From the IMG/VR virus record IMGVR_UViG_3300009329_000024, positions 1-21,397 of that record: 21,397 nt of DNA; one strand, written 5' to 3'. Below, piece after piece: positions 1-6,300 of this stretch. How positions within the stretch are numbered: position 1 is the stretch's first letter; each line of letters begins with the position of its first letter. The position numbers were made by a program, and so were the translations under genes. The notes beneath the pieces are model-generated. The model had not been told where the DNA came from, did no database searches, and was given only the letters and a program-made list of their open reading frames with translations. The DNA is from a virus.

Positions 1-2722
1 CCCGGCTCATTCGTGATCCCGCACCCCTACCCTCGCGCTGGGTAATCTTATGAGCTTCATCAGCGACCACCATATCAAATCCAGCGGCCTTAATATGTTC
101 ATGGTCGAAATGGAATTTTTCCTTATTGGTTACCACAATTGTATTGGGATCCGATTTGTACATTTCAGCCCGCTTTGCCTGAGCCTGATTGCCTACAATA
201 ACGACATTGAAGTTTGAGAACTTCTCGACTTCCTCTTTAAAGTTCCCCATTAGTTTGGATGGCATAGCTACAATCGTTTTTACTGCTTTCCCGGTCTGCT
301 GCTCCAGATGGGCTTTCTGTAGAATATACCCGTAGGACTTACCGGTACCGGCTTCAAAGTTCATATAAATTTTACCCTGATTTTCCAGTAGTCTGGATGC
401 GGCCTGCTGTCCCGGCGTTGGTATGAGCTTCCGCATGTTCCCGTCTTTGTCCGGGGGTAGATGGGTTTTTAATCCGTCTGGGAGCCAGCCGTCTTCATTC
501 TGAACAAATGCTTTTATGCTCTGAGGAGTTGGCTCTGTGGTGACAGCTTTAAACTGGGCAACCATCTTTTCGTTAAGCAACTTTTCAAATGCCTTCGGGC
601 GGATCCTCATTTCATAATCCCCGTGCCCGTGACGCTCAATAATTACATCTGACTTATTTAATCCCAGCCGTCCGAGTTTTGCGTTCAATGCCGGCCTGTT
701 AGTGGATTTGATAGTCATGTGATCTTTGTTGTTGTCGAATTGATATAACATCTCAGCGACCATATTTAAGCTGCCCTCAGCCTGACCATAGGACTCATAC
801 GCCCGGTTGGTATATTGGAGAGCTGAAGCGGTGGCCTGCTGTACAGATCCATAGAGGGATTTTTCACCCTTTCCGAATTCTTTCACTTTTTTGGCCTGTG
901 CCAGATGTTTATCACCCTTCGCTACGCCCTCAGCTGCAATCTCATTACCTTTTTCTTCGACATACTTTCGGAGCACTTCGGTGCGGTTATTGTATTCGTC
1001 TCCGATCGTATTTTTCAGGTAGTAGTCAACCAGCACCGCAATATTGCCGGCGCCCAGATCCTTCATCGCTTCCGGAGTTATTACGCTGGTTCCCGCCATT
1101 TCCCCGGTCACGCCGTTGATAGCTTCCAGAGCGCCGTGGGAGATAGCCCGCTCCATAGCCCTACTGTTTACCCCAGACTGTCCGGGCTTGCCAAAAATCT
1201 CTTTCCCGTCCCGGTCTACTCCGCCTCTGGTGTTGAGAATAAGATCATGATGTGCCGTTATTTCGTCCCTGAGCGCTTTCTCATCACTGACAATCTTTTT
1301 AATATCATCCTTTGATATACTGGAGACCCCTAATTCATCAGATCCGGTCTTGGTCACGTTTCCGGTCTTCAGGATCTTGTTTACCTGCCTGAGCTCCCGC
1401 TCATGGCCTTTGATAACATAATATGCTTCGAGGAACTCCTCGGCATTTTCCCGGATCGCTTCAGCTATCCGCTTTTTATCGCTGGGGGCATCTTCCGGGA
1501 TCTCCTGATCACCGAGTACTACTTTTTTGGCTTCCTCAATAATCTCATTTAATGCTTTCCGGCGATCATTGTTGACCTTATTGAATTCCTGCAGACGAGC
1601 GGCGGGTCTATCCTTTTTGTCCAGCTTCTGAATTTTCTTCTCGATGTCTGCACGTTCTTTTTTGGTCACCTCCGTTTCAATACCGGCTTTCTCCCGGATC
1701 ATACCATGAAGTTTTTCACGGGATTCCTGTTTGGCACCTTCAGCCTCTTTTTTCTGACCCCGGTATTTATCAACATCTTCCTCAGTCATCTCAGCGGCAC
1801 GGGCTTTGTCCCGTTTTTTCTTTTCTTCCATTCGCCGCTTTTTTTCCGCCTGATTCTGGGGGCTTTTATCGCGGGGCTGAATAATCTTGTGAGTGATCCC
1901 GGAATGCTCCGGAGCCCATACAATTGATGCGGATCCGTTGGCATGTGGCATAATCAAAATATGTCTACCATGGAGCGGGGAGCTGGCATCTGTGATGGTT
2001 ACCCAGCGGGCGCCGGGATTATCAGCCATCATCTTAGATGACCAGCTCTTTTTCAACGCATCTGATCCGGATGCATTCGTTGCTCCGAGTTCATCTTCAG
2101 TTTCCGGCTTTCCGTGCTTCACTTTATATCGTTTGCCCGTAACCGGGTGGATCATGTGAAATTCGCCCTCATCGGCGTCTTCGTCCTTTTCTAAGGTATA
2201 CCTGCACCCCTTTACGAGTTCTGGCTGCTGTACCCGTAATTTGGACGTCCCGGCTATAAATACGAGCCGGGGCTTAGCTTCCGGTGGCGCCAATTGTTCT
2301 TCCAGCTGTACCAGCACCCCTTTTTTAAGGCCATTGAGCCGTTTGGTATATATCTCAATTGCTTTATTCCAGAATGCCCGGTATTCCTGTATGATATACT
2401 TAGGAGCGGTTTTCTTCTGGTAGGTGTGCCATTGCTGCATGGCATTTTCATTGCCGGAGAGATCCGGCTTTACCCAGATGAAATTCTCCCGGATAACTTT
2501 GCTCTGTTTTGCCATTGCCAGCTTCTGGCGGACTTCGGCCTTGGTTTTACATGAGTTCGCCTGCCGTGTATGGAATCCCAGACCGTGCCGGATGACCTTC
2601 AGCCGGGCGGCAGATTTAGCTTTCTGGTTTCGGGAATGAGATCCTACTCCAACAACTAATCCTGATCCCAGCTTCCGGATATACGCTTTAACCTGAGCTT
2701 TTGATACTGACAGACGAATCAT
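1..2722 (-). CDS. Large phage polyvalent protein with C-terminal SF2 DEAH helicase (partial, C-terminus beyond window)
   Basis: The minus frame is open from ATG 2722-2720 to the window edge, giving 907 residues without a stop. The start follows AAAGGA at 8 nt spacing. Residues 11-31 (core KAYIRKLGSG, then GSHSR) are a degenerate copy of the basic tag found in the neighbouring large proteins. Residues 230-330 are Lys/Glu-rich and probably helical or coiled coil. A segment around residues 450-500 (SHGALEAINGVTGE) resembles a helical part seen in other phage helicase polyproteins. Near residue 790 there is a Walker A (FEAGTGKS) preceded by PTPGQQAA, and near 887 a DEAH box (VVADEAHK). The protein is therefore an SF2 helicase or translocase whose second RecA lobe lies outside the window. 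By analogy it may act on incoming DNA after injection. The exact substrate and polarity are unknown. Confidence 0.85.
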   Translation of the reverse strand, partial: MIRLSVSKAQVKAYIRKLGSGLVVGVGSHSRNQKAKSAARLKVIRHGLGFHTRQANSCKTKAEVRQKLAMAKQSKVIRENFIWVKPDLSGNENAMQQWHTYQKKTAPKYIIQEYRAFWNKAIEIYTKRLNGLKKGVLVQLEEQLAPPEAKPRLVFIAGTSKLRVQQPELVKGCRYTLEKDEDADEGEFHMIHPVTGKRYKVKHGKPETEDELGATNASGSDALKKSWSSKMMADNPGARWVTITDASSPLHGRHILIMPHANGSASIVWAPEHSGITHKIIQPRDKSPQNQAEKKRRMEEKKKRDKARAAEMTEEDVDKYRGQKKEAEGAKQESREKLHGMIREKAGIETEVTKKERADIEKKIQKLDKKDRPAARLQEFNKVNNDRRKALNEIIEEAKKVVLGDQEIPEDAPSDKKRIAEAIRENAEEFLEAYYVIKGHERELRQVNKILKTGNVTKTGSDELGVSSISKDDIKKIVSDEKALRDEITAHHDLILNTRGGVDRDGKEIFGKPGQSGVNSRAMERAISHGALEAINGVTGEMAGTSVITPEAMKDLGAGNIAVLVDYYLKNTIGDEYNNRTEVLRKYVEEKGNEIAAEGVAKGDKHLAQAKKVKEFGKGEKSLYGSVQQATASALQYTNRAYESYGQAEGSLNMVAEMLYQFDNNKDHMTIKSTNRPALNAKLGRLGLNKSDVIIERHGHGDYEMRIRPKAFEKLLNEKMVAQFKAVTTEPTPQSIKAFVQNEDGWLPDGLKTHLPPDKDGNMRKLIPTPGQQAASRLLENQGKIYMNFEAGTGKSYGYILQKAHLEQQTGKAVKTIVAMPSKLMGNFKEEVEKFSNFNVVIVGNQAQAKRAEMYKSDPNTIVVTNKEKFHFDHEHIKAAGFDMVVADEAHKITQREGRGAGSRMSR
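2630..2692 (-). repeat. Degenerate copy of the shared basic tag (residues 11-31 of the helicase)
   Basis: VKAYIRKLGSG followed by VGVGSHSR keeps the spacing of the tag core (K-x-H-x-R-K-x-x-SGK-x-x-x-V-x-x-H), but the first His is Tyr and the Lys of SGK is Leu. It is near the N-terminus, as in two of the other proteins. The homology is plausible but weaker than for the other copies. Confidence 0.45.
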
Positions 2723-2737
2723 ATCATTTATCCTTTA

Positions 2738-2803
2738 TTATTCTTCGTACTCATGTAACCCTAAATAGAAATCCAATTTGCCGGTATTTTCTCCCGGAAC
2801 CAT
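2738..2803 (-). CDS. Possible 21-aa microprotein, or the C-terminal part of a small shifted gene
   Basis: ATG at 2803-2801 opens a frame encoding MVPGENTGKLDFYLGLHEYEE, ending TAA at 2740-2738. AGGG lies 8 nt upstream. The peptide is acidic and protein-like. The same frame is open for another 11 codons or so upstream but has no ATG there. A well-spaced ATG with a strong SD exists just upstream in another frame (2838). One extra base after that ATG would join the two frames into a protein of about 34 residues. It is either a microprotein, a frameshifted small gene or chance. No function can be assigned. Confidence 0.3.
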   Translation of the reverse strand: MVPGENTGKLDFYLGLHEYEE

Positions 2804-2838
2804 GCACCGAGCCCTGATTGCTTGTTTCTTATTGGCAT
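2761..2838 (-). CDS. Possible 25-aa microprotein with a strong ribosome binding site
   Basis: ATG at 2838-2836 lies 7 nt after AAGGA, one of the better SD contexts here, and immediately follows the stop of the 103-aa gene. The frame encodes 25 residues beginning MPIRNKQSGLGAW and stops at TAG 2763-2761. Translation may well start here. The overlapping frame downstream has the more protein-like sequence, so this ORF may be the 5' end of a gene with a one-base deletion. It is not recognised as any family. Confidence 0.25.
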   Translation of the reverse strand: MPIRNKQSGLGAWFREKIPANWISI

Positions 2839-2840
2839 TA

Positions 2841-3152
2841 TTAATTCCTTTCCGCTGCAGTCCAGAATACAATTTCCATTACCTGAGCTGCGTCTCCACT
2901 TGCGAAATATACCGTATTATCAATAGGCATAATTAATCCCTGCTCCTCGTATTCAGCTCCAGCTGGCATTGTTTTATAAGGTTCCGTGGGAGTTGCTACC
3001 TTGCTGGTAAGATTTGAGAATCTCCATGCCTTGGTTTGATCCCGCAGACCCATGGTAAAGCGTTCCACGTTTGCTGGGAACTGATATTCATACTCAGTAT
3101 CCGCCGCTGCCATTGCAACATTTACCACGACCATATTTCTTGATTTTTTCAT
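2841..3152 (-). CDS. Small phage protein of 103 aa, probably beta-rich and virion-associated
   Basis: The start is ATG 3152-3150, which overlaps the previous stop as ATGA and has GGAGG at 7 nt spacing. The protein has alternating hydrophobic residues (NMVVVNVAMAA, EIVFWTAAE) and a central stretch of the form FPANVERFTMGLRDQTKAWR. This pattern recalls short phage proteins in which an 'aNtkrFtlrlR' strand is followed by a 'maPAGaeYeE' turn and a final 'aevifW' strand. That family is usually called hypothetical and lies among structural genes. A small beta-sandwich such as a head, tail or decoration protein is likely but not proven. No signal peptide or membrane helix is seen. It sits between two helicase genes, which is an odd place for a structural protein. 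Confidence 0.8.
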   Translation of the reverse strand: MKKSRNMVVVNVAMAAADTEYEYQFPANVERFTMGLRDQTKAWRFSNLTSKVATPTEPYKTMPAGAEYEEQGLIMPIDNTVYFASGDAAQVMEIVFWTAAERN

Positions 3153-3355
3153 CGTGTGACCTCCGATTTATCGCCCAACCAGTCTGGGATCTCCAGCCGG
3201 TAGTGCTTACAGGCTTCCATTAGCCTGCGTTTTTCAATCACCCAGAATTCGTCAAGTCGATTACTGGGCGTTGTGTAATAAATGATTAAATCTTTTACTT
3301 CCTGCTTTGGCATAATCTCAGCTGCAGGATTTTGTTTAGTGGCTGTCATTGCCAT
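3149..3355 (-). CDS. Hypothetical protein, 68 aa
   Basis: The start ATG 3355-3353 shares one base with the stop of the 1826-aa gene (TAATG), with AAAGGG 9 nt upstream. The stop overlaps the next start as ATGA. The protein begins with a polar stretch (MAMTATKQNPAAE) and continues as a probably helical body with a charged core (FWVIEKRRLMEACKHYRLEI) and a WLGDKSEVTR end. No motif, Cys cluster or membrane segment is visible and I do not recognise the family. The coupled position supports real translation. Confidence 0.72.
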   Translation of the reverse strand: MAMTATKQNPAAEIMPKQEVKDLIIYYTTPSNRLDEFWVIEKRRLMEACKHYRLEIPDWLGDKSEVTR

Positions 3356-6300
3356 TATGAAAGACCCTTTATATTTATTTTAGATGCGATGAAAATCGAC
3401 TTCCGGACTTTTTTCTTCCGGGTTTTTTTCATCTTGTTAAACTGAGCCCGGTTTTTAATTCCGGCCATTTTCAAATAATCATTGAAAGTAAATGTTGCTG
3501 CAGATTCCTTCGCAGCTCCGGCTACATCACCCTTCTTATGCATGGCCTCTTTTAATGCGACCTTGCCCCGTACAAACTCGGTAATGGATCCGGGAATGTT
3601 GAAATCAACTATCATTACTGAATCAGATACAGACCCTGCGCGAATGATACGATCGACGGCCTGTTTTTTATTGGCGTATGTCCATGGATCTGCCAGAACG
3701 ACCTGCATGTCAGCGCCCTTCTGGAAATTCATTCCTACACCGCCAGATCCTATCCCCATCAATACGACTTTGACCTTGCCGCTTTCCATCAGATCCTCGT
3801 AAGCAGTCCGCTTCTCAGCTTTGATATTACCGGTAATTACTCCGATCTCAGAGCTGGCAAGGCCAGTCTGTTTTTTGAGCTGCTTCACATAGTCTGGGAA
3901 TGGCTTCACGAAATCACTGGCAACCAGTACACCCTTGTTTTTCGGGTTCCGGAGTCGATCATCAATTAGATCTACCGTGCGATCCCACATTGCACTGCTA
4001 CCCTTGTAATTCGGATTTGACATTCGCGGATCAAAAGCTATTCGGCGCATATCTCCCAACACTTTGAATATGTGGCGGGATTCGCTGCCGGTCATGGCCT
4101 CTGGATTATCTACTTCGAGCACAGCATCAAGAAAAGCGGTTGCTGCAGCGTCGTAGTACCTCTGCTGATCCGGCTGCATAGTAACCTGTTCGGTTTGGTC
4201 TATGCGTTTGGGTAATTTGATCCCGGCGGAGTATTTACTCATAACCGGCACGAGATGTTTGACCTCGTTCCACATAGCGTCCATTCTCTTAATATCTGGA
4301 ATCAGGCGTCCGCCAGCCTTAACATAATATTTTCCGTGGAATGCAGCTGTATTGCCCAGCCAGCCCGGGTAGAGCAGATTTGCAACCCTCTGCAGATCCA
4401 TGGGCTCATTGCGGCTGGGTGTCCCGGATAACAGGAATTGACGCTTCTGTTTGACGTTGGCCTGCCAATTCTTATAGGCTTTATTTGCCGGGTTCATCAG
4501 CCCCTTATGGCATTCATCATAAAAGATGGCATGGTTTTTGGTTTTAGCCATCAGCTGCTTGAGTTCTTTACCGCCACCCTGCACCATCCCATGAGAGGCA
4601 ACAATCAGATCGAAGTTACCTTTTTTGATGGTTTTGATCTTGGCGGCACGTTCTGCAGCGGTTCCTTCAAGATACAATATTTTGGGTTTCCCCTTGAAGT
4701 ATTTACGGAGATCCTTTTCCCATCCGTGCATAACAGCCCCGGGTAGGAAAGCTACGGCTCCATCGATATTGCCCTGTTCTTTTTGGTATTTGGTGTAGGT
4801 CAGGGACATTAGTGTTTTGCCGAGGCTGGTATCAGCTCCAACAACCCCTTTGTCCACGACGTTCATCCAATTGACATATTGTTTTTGACAATCCCAGAGA
4901 GCCGTAGTCGCCTTAAATGATTTAACCGGAATATTAGCCTTGCTCTTAAATGCTTTCAGAGCCTTGGCACGGTGAGATTTCTGTTTCTTGATACTGACCT
5001 GCATCTTTTTTATATCAGCTGCAAAATCTTCGGCCTTGCCCGGTTTGGTTCCGGGTGTAGCTGCGAATATCGCTTTCACTCCGGGATGCCCTTTATCGTT
5101 CTCCTGATCGATCATACTAATTACCCGCCGGTGCAGTTCATAGTCTGGACTGGGATCCTTGCGTCCGTACTCATATAGGGATGGCGGCGCCAGCTGCTGG
5201 TTCCAAGAATGAATTCTATCTGCAAAACTACTGGCAGCTGAATGGGTTGGATCTACTGTGCCCCGGGGTAGCCATGCATTTGCTACTTTCCAATCGAGTA
5301 CAATCTTGCCTTTCCAATTTCTGGATCTGGCTGGGATTCTGAGCATTCCCTTTTCCTTCATATATGCGATGACTTCCAGAGCGTCCTGATCTGTTACCTC
5401 TTTCCCGGTCTTCTTAAATATGCTGGTTTTCATGGCTCCGGATCCGGCCTCAGCCTTCATTTCCATGTCATAACTTTTGATCTTTTTCTCAATCCCCCGA
5501 GCATACAGTTTCGCCATGCCATCATCTTTATTACCCAGATATTCCTCAAGCTGGCCTATCTCCCATTGCATCCGTTTATACTTGATGATTTTGGGCATAT
5601 CTTTGCGGCCTCGCTGATTCGCAGTTTTCCGCCCGTAGCGTACCTTTCCTTTCATATCTACCCACCAGTCAGTAGAACCCTTGGATCCCGGATCTTTTAC
5701 ATTTTTCCGGGGGGTAGGCATGGTAGTTCTGGCCTTCACAGGTATTTTAGCAGTTGGCTTCTTCTTGACTGCAGGAGCTGCAGCTGCTGGGGATTTGTGT
5801 TCATCGGGTTCCAGCTTGGAAGCGGCCTTTTTAGAGATCGCTACATTCTTGAATTCTGCTATCAGTTTGTGGACATCCGTTTTCCGGATAACCCAGACTT
5901 TTTGTTTCGCAATCCATTGGGCGTCGGCTTCCTTGACAACATCCTTGATATGCATCCAATTCTTTTCGCCCCAGTGAAAATCAAACTTGACGGCGTAACT
6001 ATTTTCGGCATTCATTCCCATTGTCCAGCGCAGCTGCGGGATCTTAAAATTGACCTGATCGAGTAGTACATGGGTATCCGGTTTAACTTTGGCTTCCTCA
6101 TAGAAATATTGATATTTGCCCGGGGTACCGGTTCGCTTCAGGTATTTATGACCGGGTTTGATAAATCCTACAATGGCTTTTCTGATCCGGGACTTCCGGC
6201 GCCGTTTCTTAGGTTTGATCTTCCGGGCATGGACATATCCAGCGATAGAACCCTTACCCTCGAAAAACGTCTGGGCAAATTTGAATTCCCGGTTGATCTT

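Noticed and set aside
2254-2451. A 65-codon minus-strand frame inside the partial helicase gene
   Set aside because: It overlaps the continuous 907-codon helicase frame in another frame and has no family resemblance.
1-2722. A possible frameshift in the partial helicase gene
   Set aside because: Re-reading the coordinates shows one open frame from ATG 2722 to the window edge; the apparent shift was a counting slip.
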